Below, one piece after another: positions 1 through 9,311 of a stretch of DNA of 43,002 bases (positions are counted from its first letter, which is position 1; each line of letters begins with the position of its first letter). The stretch spans positions 1 to 43,002 of the forward strand of contig DASYKC010000102.1 of the NCBI GenBank assembly GCA_035995885.1, read 5' to 3'. The translations under genes and the position numbers were made by a program. This DNA comes from Schlegelella_A sp035995885 (GTDB taxonomy: Bacteria; Pseudomonadota; Gammaproteobacteria; Burkholderiales; Burkholderiaceae_C). The notes below the pieces were generated by a model, which ran no database searches, was not told the DNA's origin, and saw only the letters and a program-made list of their open reading frames with translations.

Positions 1-1092
1 ATCTACGGCAAGACCGGCGCGCTCGAGGCCTACGCAAAGCAGACCCAGGCCGGCCTCGCGCTCGGGCTGGAGTACGCCACCGGCGGCAAGATGGAGGTGC
101 TCGGCCGCAAGATCGTGCTGATCGAGAAGGACGATCAGGGCAAGCCCGACGTCGGCAAGAGCCTGCTCGCCACCGCCTACGGTGATGACAAGGCCGACAT
201 CGCGGTCGGGCCGTCGTCGTCCGGCGTCGCGCTGGCGCTGCTGCCGGTGGCCGAGGAGTACAAGAAGATCCTGCTGGTCGAGCCGGCGGTCGCCGATTCG
301 ATCACCGGCGACAAGTGGAACCGCTACATCTTCCGCACCGGCCGCAACAGCTCGCAGGACGCGATCGCCAACGCGGTCGCGCTCGACAAGGACAACGTCT
401 CGATCGCGACGCTGGCGCAGGACTACGCGTTCGGCCGCGACGGCATCAAGGCGTTCAAGGACGCGCTCAAGCACGCCAAGATCGTCCACGAGGAGTACCT
501 GCCGCAGAACACGAGCGACTTCACCGCCGGCGGCCAGCGCATCATCGACGCGCTCAAGGACAAGCCGGGCCGGAAGATCATCTACTTCTACTGGGCCGGC
601 GCCGGCAACCCGCTCAAGGTCGCGGACATGGACTTGAAGCGCTACAACATCGAGGTCGCCGCCGGCGGCAACATCCTGCCGGCGATGGTCGCGTACAAGC
701 CGTACGCGGGCATGGAAGGCGCCACGTACTACTACTTCGGCCTGCCCAAGAACCCGGTCAACGAGTGGCTCGTCGCCAACCACTACAGCAAGTACAAGGC
801 GCCGCCCGATTTCTTCACCGCCGGCGGCATGAGCGCGGCGATCGCGCTGGTCGAGGCGCTGAAGAAGACCGGCGGCGACACCAACACCGAGAAGCTCATC
901 AAGACGATGGAGGGCATGAGCTTCGAGTCGCCCAAGGGCAAGATGACCTTCAGGAAGGAAGACCATCAGGCGATGCAGTCGATGTACCACACCAGGATCA
1001 AGAACGATCCGGCGTTCGCGTGGGGCGTTCCCGAGCTCGTGCGCGAGATCAAGCCCGACGAGATGACGATCCCGGTCAAGAACAAGCGCTGA
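1..1092 (+). CDS. ABC transporter substrate-binding protein, branched-chain amino acid type (5' partial)
   Basis: This is the periplasmic ligand-binding subunit of a Liv-type ABC importer. The reading frame is open from base 1, so the signal peptide and N-terminus lie outside the window; 363 residues are visible. The fold is that of the Peripla_BP_6 (LivJ/LivK-like) family. Family signs are the early stretch GRKIVLIEKDDQGKPDV, then VGPSSSGVALALLPVAEEYK, the central AQDYAFGRDGIKAFKDAL and the late FFTAGGMSAAIALVEALKKTGG. The next four genes encode the matching two ATPases and two permeases, which confirms the role. The ligand cannot be read from sequence. This family also takes urea, aromatic acids and other carboxylates, so 'leucine/isoleucine/valine' is only the default. 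The end is a TGA stop followed by a repeat-bearing spacer before livG. Confidence 0.93.
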   Translation: MYGKTGALEAYAKQTQAGLALGLEYATGGKMEVLGRKIVLIEKDDQGKPDVGKSLLATAYGDDKADIAVGPSSSGVALALLPVAEEYKKILLVEPAVADSITGDKWNRYIFRTGRNSSQDAIANAVALDKDNVSIATLAQDYAFGRDGIKAFKDALKHAKIVHEEYLPQNTSDFTAGGQRIIDALKDKPGRKIIYFYWAGAGNPLKVADMDLKRYNIEVAAGGNILPAMVAYKPYAGMEGATYYYFGLPKNPVNEWLVANHYSKYKAPPDFFTAGGMSAAIALVEALKKTGGDTNTEKLIKTMEGMSFESPKGKMTFRKEDHQAMQSMYHTRIKNDPAFAWGVPELVREIKPDEMTIPVKNKR

Positions 1093-1098
1093 TTCCCG

Positions 1099-1177
1099 GC
1101 CTGTTCATCCCGAGCCGACGGCGACGGATCCCTGCGCTCGAACGGCCAGATCCTTCACTGCGTTCAGGATGACAAGC
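1099..1177. repeat. Dispersed intergenic repeat, 'CATCCTGA..GAAGGATC' type
   Basis: The only sizeable gap inside the Liv operon holds a sequence that reads, on the minus strand, TGTCATCCTGAACGCAGTGA followed by AGGATC. It has outer inverted arms, TGTTCATCC near 1101 and GGATGACA near 1167, and an inner GGATCC/GATCC pair. Similar motifs occur as scattered intergenic repeats in many GC-rich bacteria, where spurious translations give HPERSEGS-like peptides (recalled knowledge). It probably folds as a hairpin in the transcript between the binding protein and the ATPase. It could reduce readthrough so that the binding protein is made in excess (inference). Confidence 0.5.
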
Positions 1178-1179
1178 GC

Positions 1180-1934
1180 GTGCTCGAGACCAAGGACCTC
1201 ACGATCCGCTTCGGCGGCCACGTCGCGGTCGACCGCGTCTCCTGCGCGTTCGCGCCCGGCACGCTGACCGCGATCGTCGGCCCGAACGGCGCCGGCAAGA
1301 CGACCTACTTCAACCTGATCTCGGGCCAGCTGCGCGCGAGCGCCGGCTCGGTCTGGCTGAACGGCACCGACATCACCGGCGAGACGGTGCCGGCGCGAAC
1401 CCACCGCGGCCTCGGCCGCGCGTTCCAGCTGACGCAGCTGTTCCCGAACCTGAGCGTGCTCGAGAACGTTCGCCTCGCGGTGCAGTCGAAACGCCACGAA
1501 GGGCTGAGCCTGTTCTCGGTCTGGCTCGATCGCAAGGCGACGCTCGCGCGGGCGCGCCAGCTGGTCGAGCAGGTCCGCCTCGGTGACCGCGTCGACGCCG
1601 CCGCGAGCAGCCTGCCGCACGGCGACCAGCGAAAGCTCGAGGTGGCGATGCTGATGGCGCTCGAGCCGAGCGTCTACATGTTCGACGAGCCGACCGCTGG
1701 GATGAGCGTCGACGACGTGCCGGTGATCCTCGACCTCGTCCGCCAGCTCAAGGGCGAGCGCGACAAGACGATCCTGCTCGTCGAGCACAAGATGGACGTC
1801 GTCCGCGAGCTCGCCGACCGGATCATCGTCCTGCACAACGGCCAGCTCGTCGCCGACGGCGAGCCCGCCGAGGTGATCGCTTCGCCGATCGTGCAGCAGG
1901 CGTATCTCGGTCTGGCTCCGGAGGCTGAGCCCGC

Positions 1935-1938
<4 letters not shown>
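1180..1938 (+). CDS. livG: ABC transporter ATP-binding protein, LivG family
   Basis: This is the first of two cytoplasmic ATPases powering the Liv-type importer. The protein has 252 residues, normal for LivG. Visible motifs are a Walker A GPNGAGKTT near residue 33, a degenerate signature SSLPHGDQRKLEVA near residue 148, a Walker B VYMFDEPTAGMS near residue 167 and a switch His in LLVEHKMD. The LFPNLSVLENVRLA segment is typical of the LivG branch. The start is GTG at 1180; the ATG at 1169 is out of frame. The stop overlaps the livF start by four bases (ATGA), indicating translational coupling. Confidence is high for the family and lower for the substrate. Confidence 0.93.
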
Positions 1939-2741
<803 letters not shown>

Positions 2742-2760
2742 ACGCGAGGGGAACGACACG

Positions 2761-3789
2761 ATGACGACCGTCGCCACGCCCGCCGCGCCGGCCGCCGCCG
2801 AGCCGATCCCGAAGCGCGCCGTCGACGTCAAGCCGCTCGTGCTGATGGTCGTCGTCGCGCTCGCCGCGTGGCCGGTCGTCGGCTCGTCGTCGACCTGGCT
2901 GACGCTGACCATCGCCGGCCTGGCGATGGGGATGATCATCTTCATCGCCGCCTCGGGCCTGACGCTGGTCTTCGGCCTGATGGACGTCCTCAACTTCGGC
3001 CACAGCCTCTTCATCGCCCTCGGCGCCTTCGTCGCGACGAGCGTCTTCGGCTTCATGAGCGGCTGGGCCTCGGCGCCGAGCCTCGCCAACAACCTCGCCG
3101 TCGTCTTCGTCGCCATGCTCGCGGCGATGCTCCTCGCCGGGACGATCGGCCTGGCCTTCGAGCGCCTCATCGTCCGGCCGGTCTACGGCCAGCACCTGAA
3201 GCAGATCCTCGTCACGATCGGCGGCGCGATCATCGGCGAGGAGCTGATCAAGGTCGTCTGGGGACCGGCGCAGATTCCGCTGCCGCCGCCCGAGGCGCTG
3301 CGCGGCTCGATCCTGATCGGCGACGCGACCGTCGAGAAGCTCCGCCTCGTCTCGGTCGTCGTCGGCGCGGTCGTCCTCGCCGTCCTCCTCTACACCCTCA
3401 ACCGCACCAAGATCGGCCTCCTGATCCGCGCCGGCGTCCAGGACCGCGAGATGGTCGAAAGCCTCGGGTACCGGATCCGGCGCCTCTTCGTCGGCGTCTT
3501 CGCCGCCGGCTCGGCGCTCGCGGGGCTCGGCGGGTGCCTGTGGGGAATGAACCAGCAGATCGTCATCCCGCAGATCGGCGGCCAGGTCAACGTGCTGCTC
3601 TTCATCGTCATCATCATCGGCGGCCTGGGCTCGACGCTCGGCTGCCTGTTCGGCGCGCTGCTGGTCGGCCTGATGACGAACTACGTCGGCTTCCTCGCCC
3701 CCAAGCTGGCGATGTTCTCGAGCATCGGCCTGATGGTCGCGGTGCTGCTCTGGCGGCCGCAGGGCCTGTACCCGGTGGTCAACCGCTAG
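2761..3789 (+). CDS. livH: Branched-chain amino acid-type ABC transporter permease, LivH family
   Basis: This is one of the two inner-membrane channel subunits of the Liv-type importer. It has 342 residues with an Ala-rich cytoplasmic N-terminus (about 25 residues) followed by multiple hydrophobic segments. Family hallmarks are SGLTLVFGLMDVLNFGHS near residue 65, where LivH proteins carry a G-L-x-N-F-A/G-H motif, the coupling-loop region RAGVQDREMVESLGYRIRR, and IIIIGGLGSTLGCLFGALLVG near the end. A GAGGGG-like ribosome site precedes the ATG by about ten bases. It follows livF by 19 bases and precedes livM by 13, so all five genes form one operon. Confidence 0.93.
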   Translation: MTTVATPAAPAAAEPIPKRAVDVKPLVLMVVVALAAWPVVGSSSTWLTLTIAGLAMGMIIFIAASGLTLVFGLMDVLNFGHSLFIALGAFVATSVFGFMSGWASAPSLANNLAVVFVAMLAAMLLAGTIGLAFERLIVRPVYGQHLKQILVTIGGAIIGEELIKVVWGPAQIPLPPPEALRGSILIGDATVEKLRLVSVVVGAVVLAVLLYTLNRTKIGLLIRAGVQDREMVESLGYRIRRLFVGVFAAGSALAGLGGCLWGMNQQIVIPQIGGQVNVLLFIVIIIGGLGSTLGCLFGALLVGLMTNYVGFLAPKLAMFSSIGLMVAVLLWRPQGLYPVVNR

Positions 3790-3802
3790 GCCGGTCCCCG
3801 CG

Positions 3803-4879
3803 ATGCTGAAGCGCCTGCTCTCGCACGACCTGCCGCGCAACCGCTGGCTGGCGCTCGCGCTCGTCGTCATCGTCGTCGCGCTCGCGCTCACGCCGTTCGT
3901 CTTCCCGGGCACCAAGGCGCTCAACGTCGCCGCCAAGGTGATTGTCTTCATCGTCCTGGCGGCGAGCTTCGACCTGCTGCTCGGCTACACCGGCATCGTC
4001 AGCTTCGCGCACACGATGTTCTTCGGCATCGGCGCCTACGGCGTCGCGATCGCGGCGACGCGGATCGGCGCGAGCTGGCCGGCGCTGGCGCTGGGCATCG
4101 GCTGCGCGCTCGTCGTCTCGCTCGTGCTCTCGCTCGTCATCGGCCTGTTCAGCCTGCGCGTGCGGGCGATCTTCTTCGCCATGATCACGCTCGCCGTCGC
4201 CTCGGCGTTCGCGACGCTCGCCTCGCAGCTCTCCGACTTCACCGGCGGCGAGGACGGCCTGACGTTCAAGGTGCCGGAGGCGCTGCAGCCGGGAACGGCG
4301 TACCTCGAGACGCCGTTCCTCGGCGCTTCGGTCGACGGCCGCCTGCTAACGTACTACCTGCTCTTCCTCGCTGCCCTCGCGCTCGTCCTCGCGCTGCTGC
4401 GCATCGTCAACTCGCCGTTCGGCCGCGTCCTCCAGGCGATCCGCGAGAACGACTTCCGCGCCGAGGCGATCGGCTACCGCACCGTCGTCTACCGCACGCT
4501 CGCGAGCGTCGTCTCGGCCCTGTTCGCGACGCTCGCCGGCGTCCTGCTCGCGCTCTGGCTGCGCTACAACGGCCCCGACACGACGCTCTCGTTCGAGATC
4601 ATGCTCGACGTGCTGCTGATCGTCGTCATCGGCGGCATGGGGACGATCTATGGCGCCGTCATCGGCAGCGTCCTGCTCGTGCTGGCGCAGAACTACCTGC
4701 AGGACCTCCTGAAGCAGGGCGCGGACCGCGTCCAGGACATCCCGGTCCTGGCGCAGATCGTCTCGCCCGACCGCTGGCTGCTCTGGCTCGGCATCCTGTT
4801 CGTTCTCTCGGTCTACTACTTTCCGACCGGCGTCGTCGGCCGGCTGCGGGCGCTGCGCGGGCGCCGCGCGCGCGCCTAG
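3803..4879 (+). CDS. livM: Branched-chain amino acid-type ABC transporter permease, LivM family
   Basis: This is the second channel subunit of the Liv-type importer. It has 358 residues with many membrane segments. The LivM pattern is clear: LLLGYTGIVSFAHTMFFGIGAY near residue 53, FFAMITLAVASAFATLASQ near residue 127, the long periplasmic loop beginning with LSDFTGGEDGL, the coupling loop QAIRENDFRAEAIGYRT and MGTIYGAVIGSVLLV near residue 278. It ends with a basic tail. It closes the transporter operon; the next gene begins 25 bases on and may be co-transcribed, although it is functionally unrelated. Confidence 0.93.
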   Translation: MLKRLLSHDLPRNRWLALALVVIVVALALTPFVFPGTKALNVAAKVIVFIVLAASFDLLLGYTGIVSFAHTMFFGIGAYGVAIAATRIGASWPALALGIGCALVVSLVLSLVIGLFSLRVRAIFFAMITLAVASAFATLASQLSDFTGGEDGLTFKVPEALQPGTAYLETPFLGASVDGRLLTYYLLFLAALALVLALLRIVNSPFGRVLQAIRENDFRAEAIGYRTVVYRTLASVVSALFATLAGVLLALWLRYNGPDTTLSFEIMLDVLLIVVIGGMGTIYGAVIGSVLLVLAQNYLQDLLKQGADRVQDIPVLAQIVSPDRWLLWLGILFVLSVYYFPTGVVGRLRALRGRRARA

Positions 4880-4904
4880 GTCGTTCGCCCGAGAAGCGGG
4901 AACG

Positions 4905-6464
4905 ATGGCCATCGGTCGCTGGCCGTCGACGCTCGCGAACGTCTTCGCGCTCACGGCGCTCGTCCTCGCCGCGTCCGGCGCCGCCGCCGCGTCCGGCGCA
5001 GCGGCACCGGTGCCGTGGCCGACCGCGGGCTGGGAGGTCTCGACGCCGGAGGCCCAGGGCATTCCGTCGGCAGCGCTCGCCGACCTCGTCGACTTCGGCG
5101 CGAGGAACGACATGGACAGCCTCCTCGTCGTCCGCCACGGCAGGATCGTCGTCGATGCCTACTACGCGCCGTTCCGCTTCGGCCTGCGTCACCTCGTCAA
5201 CTCGGTGACGAAGTCGGTCGTCGGCACGCTCGTCGGCATCGCCGTGCGGAGCGGCGAGATCGCGAGCGTCGACGAACCGGTGCTCGAGTCGTTCCGCTGG
5301 CGGACGATCGCCGACGCCGACGGCGCCAAGGCCGCCGTGACGATCGCCCATCTCCTCGACATGACGTCGGGTTTCGACTGGACCGAGCCGCTCACCGCGG
5401 CGCCGCCGGAGACGATGCTGCAGATGGACCGCAGCCGCGACTGGGTCGGCTTCGTCCTCGACCGGCCGATGGCGGCCGCACCCGGCGCGAGATTCAACTA
5501 CGACAGCGGCGACTGGCACCTGCTCTCGGCGATCCTGACCCGAAAGACCGGCGCCGACACGCTCGACTACGCGCGCCGCACCCTGTTCGGTCCGCTCGGC
5601 ATCGCCGACGCGACCTGGCGTGCCGATCCGCAAGGCATCCGCGCCGGCGGCTACGGGCTTTCGCTGCAGCCGCGCGACATGGCCAAGATCGGCTATCTCT
5701 ACCTGCAGCGCGGCCAATGGGCGGGGCAGCGCATCGTCGCCGAGTCCTGGACCGATCGCGTCTTCCACGCGCCGGTCGACATGCGGCTCGGCGATTCGCC
5801 GCGCCTTCGTTATGCCAACGGCTGGTGGGCGATCCCCGACCGGCATGCCGTCCTCGCCGTCGGCTTCCTGCGCCAGCTGATCGTCGTCCTGCCCGACGCC
5901 GACCTCGTCGCCGTCGTCACCGGCAAGCGCCACTATCCGTTCCTGCCCTTGATCGATCGCCTCGCCGCCGCGGCCGCGTCGAAGACCGCGCTCGCCGACG
6001 ACGCCGACGGCAGCGCGCGCCTGGCCGAGCGCGTTCGCGCGGCGGCGATCGAGAAGGCGACGCCGGTAGCGCCCGCTTCGGCGCTGGCGCCGGCGATCTC
6101 GGGCAAGGTCTGGCGCTTCGATCGCAACGGCGCCGGCCTGCGCTCGCTGACGCTCGACCTCACGGCCGCCGAGCCGCGCTATCGCGTCGACTTCGAAGCG
6201 CAGCGCGCGGGCGCGCCGGCGCGCCGCATCGAGGGGCCGATCGGCCTCGACGGCTTGACGCGCAGCCGCGAAACCGGCGCCGGCCAGCTGCTCGCGGTGA
6301 AAGGGCGCTGGCTCGGCGAAGACACCTTCGAGATCGTCTCGCATTCGGTGACCGAAGGCGTCGTGACGACGTCGACCCTCACGTTCCGCGGCCGCGAGGT
6401 CGACGTCGTGCTCGCCTCGAACCAGGGCTTCAGCCTGCGCCTGCACGGCCGCGAAAGCGAGTGA
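4905..6464 (+). CDS. Secreted serine hydrolase, beta-lactamase / class C family
   Basis: This is a beta-lactamase-family (Pfam Beta-lactamase) serine hydrolase, probably acting outside the cytoplasm on an ester or amide. It has 519 residues. An N-terminal hydrophobic stretch with Ala-rich cleavage region (residues 10-35) looks like a signal peptide. The catalytic SxxK tetrad is S100-V-T-K103, and the second motif is Y199-D-S201 in the common NYDSGD context. The C-terminal 140 residues form an extra domain with beta-rich character that is not needed for catalysis. The family includes 6-aminohexanoate oligomer hydrolases, esterases and penicillin-binding relatives. Nothing in the neighbourhood identifies the substrate, and resistance to beta-lactams should not be assumed. 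Confidence 0.85.
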   Translation: MAIGRWPSTLANVFALTALVLAASGAAAASGAAAPVPWPTAGWEVSTPEAQGIPSAALADLVDFGARNDMDSLLVVRHGRIVVDAYYAPFRFGLRHLVNSVTKSVVGTLVGIAVRSGEIASVDEPVLESFRWRTIADADGAKAAVTIAHLLDMTSGFDWTEPLTAAPPETMLQMDRSRDWVGFVLDRPMAAAPGARFNYDSGDWHLLSAILTRKTGADTLDYARRTLFGPLGIADATWRADPQGIRAGGYGLSLQPRDMAKIGYLYLQRGQWAGQRIVAESWTDRVFHAPVDMRLGDSPRLRYANGWWAIPDRHAVLAVGFLRQLIVVLPDADLVAVVTGKRHYPFLPLIDRLAAAAASKTALADDADGSARLAERVRAAAIEKATPVAPASALAPAISGKVWRFDRNGAGLRSLTLDLTAAEPRYRVDFEAQRAGAPARRIEGPIGLDGLTRSRETGAGQLLAVKGRWLGEDTFEIVSHSVTEGVVTTSTLTFRGREVDVVLASNQGFSLRLHGRESE

Positions 6465-6493
6465 CGGGCGACGCGGCCGCGATAATCGAGGCA

Positions 6494-7783
6494 ATGCCGA
6501 TCGCGATGATGAAACCCGAAGCGAGCGACCCCGAGGCGACGATCGTCCACCTCGCCAACGGCGTGCGCGTCGTCGCCATCGCCCAGCCGCACCTGCAGAG
6601 CGTCAACGTCAGCGTCTTCGTGCGCACCGGCAGCAGCCACGAGAGCCGGCGCCTGAACGGCATCAGCCACTTCGTCGAGCACATGGCGTTCAAGGGAACG
6701 CACACGCGCAGCTGCCAGCAGATCAACCTCGACGCCGAGCGCCTCGGCGCCGATGTCAACGCGCACACCGACAAGGATCACACCGCGTACCACATGCGCG
6801 GCCTCGCGGTCGACGCGGCGCGCTTCGTCGCGATGCTCGGCGACATCGTCCGCAACAGCAGCTTTCCCGACACCGAGCTCGAGCGCGAGCGCCAGGTCAT
6901 CCTGCACGAGCTGATCGAGGACGAGGAGGACGTGCTGTCGACGGCCGACAAGCTGTTCGACCGCCTCTCGTTCGGCAACCATCCGATCGCCCAGCCGGTG
7001 ATCGGCAGCCGGCTGACGATCCAGCACATCGGCCGCGCCGAGCTGCTCGACTACGTCGGCCGGCAGTACACCGGCGCCAACGTCGTCGTCGGCATCATCG
7101 GCCGCTTCGATCTCGATGCCGTCGTCGCCGCCGCCGACCAGGCGTTCGCGACGATGCCGGCGGGACGCGAGAATCTCGTCGAGGCGCCGGTCTATGTCGG
7201 CGGCGTCGCCTCGCGCGTCCAGGCCGGCTACAGCCAGACCAACGTCGTCCTCGGCTACCCGATCGCCTCGCTGCGCGAGGACCACCATCCCGCCACCGTC
7301 GCCGCCGCGCTCTTCGGCGAAGGCATGAGCTCGCCGCTGATGGACGAGATCCGCGAGCGGCGCGGCCTCGTCTACTACGCGTCGTGCGCCGCCGACATCA
7401 ACGAGCTGTGCGGCCAGTTCGTCGTCGAGGCGTCGACGTCGCCGGCGCAGCTCGACGAGTTTCTCGCCGAGGTTCGCCGCCTGCTCGAGGCGCAGGCCGA
7501 AGCGACGGCGCCGGCCGAGCTCGAGCGTGCCAAGCGGCAGATCGCGGTGCGCACGCTGCGCGCCCAGGAGCGTCCTTCGCGCCGCCTCGAGGACGCCGCG
7601 CTCGACCTGTTCGTGCACGGCCGCGTCCGCTCGCGCGCCGAGCTGCTGGCGCGCGTCGAGGCGGTCCGCGCCGACGACGTCCGTGCCGTCTTCGCGCGCA
7701 TGCTCGCGACGCCGCCGGCGCTGGCGATCGCCGGCCGGATGAACAAGGGCGCGAGCGATCGCGCCCGCGCCCTCTTCGCCTGA
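6494..7783 (+). CDS. M16-family zinc metallopeptidase
   Basis: This is a pitrilysin/processing-peptidase-like (M16) protein of 429 residues, matching the usual 410-440 residue single-chain bacterial form. The inverted zinc motif HxxEH is present as H59-F-V-E62-H63 in SHFVEHMAFKGT. The third zinc ligand Glu falls at E139 in RQVILHELIEDE, the expected 76 residues later. The C-terminal half has the family segment GEGMSSPLMDEIRERRGLVYYASC. No signal peptide is visible, so it is probably cytoplasmic. The start at 6494 has GAGG upstream; ATGs at 6506 and 6509 are alternatives. It is convergent with the amidohydrolase gene, with only 16 bases between. Confidence 0.92.
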   Translation: MPIAMMKPEASDPEATIVHLANGVRVVAIAQPHLQSVNVSVFVRTGSSHESRRLNGISHFVEHMAFKGTHTRSCQQINLDAERLGADVNAHTDKDHTAYHMRGLAVDAARFVAMLGDIVRNSSFPDTELERERQVILHELIEDEEDVLSTADKLFDRLSFGNHPIAQPVIGSRLTIQHIGRAELLDYVGRQYTGANVVVGIIGRFDLDAVVAAADQAFATMPAGRENLVEAPVYVGGVASRVQAGYSQTNVVLGYPIASLREDHHPATVAAALFGEGMSSPLMDEIRERRGLVYYASCAADINELCGQFVVEASTSPAQLDEFLAEVRRLLEAQAEATAPAELERAKRQIAVRTLRAQERPSRRLEDAALDLFVHGRVRSRAELLARVEAVRADDVRAVFARMLATPPALAIAGRMNKGASDRARALFA

Positions 7784-7799
7784 GGCCGCCCGGCTCGGC

Positions 7800-9311
7800 T
7801 CAGACGATCTTCGCCGGCAGCGTCGCTGGAGCGATCGGCACCGCGAGCGAGCGCCGGTAGATCGCCTCGACCGCCGTCAGCACCGGCGCCGCCGACCGCT
7901 CGGCGACGCGAAAGCGGTCGGCGAGACCGCGAAACTCGACCTCGACCTCGGCGACGATCGCGGCCTCGTCGACGCGGGTCAGCCGCCCATCGGCGACGAC
8001 GACGGCGCCGTCGACCATCGCGAAGTCGAGGCCGGCGCCGCGCTCGGCATAGACGAGCTGGCGCACCGGGTCGTTGAGCGGCGCGAAGGTGACGGTGTCG
8101 AGCCGATAGGCGACGAGGTCGGCGAGCGCGCCGACGGCGAGGCTGCCGAGCGCGTCGCCGAAGCCGAGCGCGCGGCCGCCGGCGAGCGTGCCCGCGTGCA
8201 GCGCCTCGTGCGCCGTCAGCCAGCGGCCGGGCTCGTTGCCGCGCAGCTTCGACACCGCGGCGGCGCTGCCGACGACGTTGAGCATGCTCGTCGTCATCGT
8301 CGAGCACGAGCCGTCGGAGCCGAGGCTGACGTTGACGCCGGCGTCGAGCAGCTCGCGCGTCGGCTGCACGCCCGAGCCGAGGAGGAGGTTGCTCCACGGG
8401 TTGTGCTGCGCCGTCGCGCCGCTCGCCGCGAGCAGGGCGATCTCGCCCGGGCTGAGCCAGACGGCGTGGATCAGGCTCGTCGCCGGCTTGAGGAAGCCGA
8501 TGCGGTCGAGGTACTCGACGATCGTCGCGCCGTTGAAGACCGCGCTGGTGACGACCTGAAGGCGCGTCTCCTGCACGTGCGTGATGACCGGCAGCGCGAG
8601 CTCGTCGGCGAGGGCGCGAATGCGGCGCAGGAAGGCCTCGCTGCAGCGCTGCGGCGCCGACGCCGACGCGAGCACGGCGACGCGCCGCGAGCGCGGGTGG
8701 CGCTCGCGCGCGAGCGTGCGCATCAGCGTCTCGAACTCGGCGGCGCTGGTGCGCGGCGCCGCGCGCAGCCGCGCCGCGAGGTCGGCGGGAACGAGCTCGT
8801 CGACGAAGGGCAGGCTGTCGACGATGGCGCGGTCCATCATGCCGAAGCCGACGAGGGCGCGCAGGCCGGCGTCGTCGTAGGCCTGGAGGACGGCGTCGAT
8901 CGCCGCGCGGTCGATGCCGGCGGCCTGCGGGAAGTCGTCGACCAGCGTCGTGCAGCCGGTGCGCAGCGACTCGATCGCGCCGATCATCGTCCGCAGGTAG
9001 ACCTGGCGCGGCGTCAGCGGCACGGGCTGCGGCGGCCGCACGAGCTGGAGCCACAGCTCGAGCGGCAGGTTCTCGACCCGGCCGCGCTGGAAGTGCTCGG
9101 CCGAGTGCTGGTGGCCGTTGACGAGGCCGGGGACGAGCAGTCGCCTCGACAGGTCGACGACCGCATCGGCGTTCGCCGCGTCGATGCGCCCGGCCGGCTC
9201 GATCGCGGCGATCCGGCCGGCGTCGACAAGGACGTCGCGCGGCTGCCGATCGAAGGCGAGCGCTTCGCCGGTCAGGGCGAGGGCGCCGCGCAGCAGGGTG
9301 GTCTGCGCCAT
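7800..9311 (-). CDS. Metal-dependent amidohydrolase, cytosine deaminase / AtzA-TrzN-like
   Basis: This is a cytoplasmic metal-dependent hydrolase of the amidohydrolase superfamily, 503 residues. An N-terminal beta-sandwich piece is followed by the metal-binding H67-Q-H69 in VNGHQHSAEH. Further ligand regions are the His in VITHVQET, the His in LIHAVWLSP, and the Asp in VSLGSDGSCST. The AQHNPWSNLLLGSG segment is typical of the SsnA/AtzA/TrzN/guanine deaminase branch, which deaminates or dechlorinates N-heterocycles. A ring nitrogen substrate is therefore likely, but the exact one is not. Its start directly abuts the stop of the histidine kinase gene, and a GGAGGA ribosome site lies inside that gene, so the two are probably translated from one message. 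Confidence 0.87.
   Translation of the reverse strand: MAQTTLLRGALALTGEALAFDRQPRDVLVDAGRIAAIEPAGRIDAANADAVVDLSRRLLVPGLVNGHQHSAEHFQRGRVENLPLELWLQLVRPPQPVPLTPRQVYLRTMIGAIESLRTGCTTLVDDFPQAAGIDRAAIDAVLQAYDDAGLRALVGFGMMDRAIVDSLPFVDELVPADLAARLRAAPRTSAAEFETLMRTLARERHPRSRRVAVLASASAPQRCSEAFLRRIRALADELALPVITHVQETRLQVVTSAVFNGATIVEYLDRIGFLKPATSLIHAVWLSPGEIALLAASGATAQHNPWSNLLLGSGVQPTRELLDAGVNVSLGSDGSCSTMTTSMLNVVGSAAAVSKLRGNEPGRWLTAHEALHAGTLAGGRALGFGDALGSLAVGALADLVAYRLDTVTFAPLNDPVRQLVYAERGAGLDFAMVDGAVVVADGRLTRVDEAAIVAEVEVEFRGLADRFRVAERSAAPVLTAVEAIYRRSLAVPIAPATLPAKIV

Noticed and set aside
1105..1836. Minus-strand frame opposite livG ending in VILNAVKDL
   Set aside because: That peptide is a known type of spurious translation of the CATCCTGA repeat; the rest is shadow of livG.
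4905..6464. Antibiotic-resistance beta-lactamase
   Set aside because: The SxxK and YxS motifs fit the wider serine hydrolase/esterase family, the protein is far longer than class C enzymes, and there is no AmpR-like neighbour.
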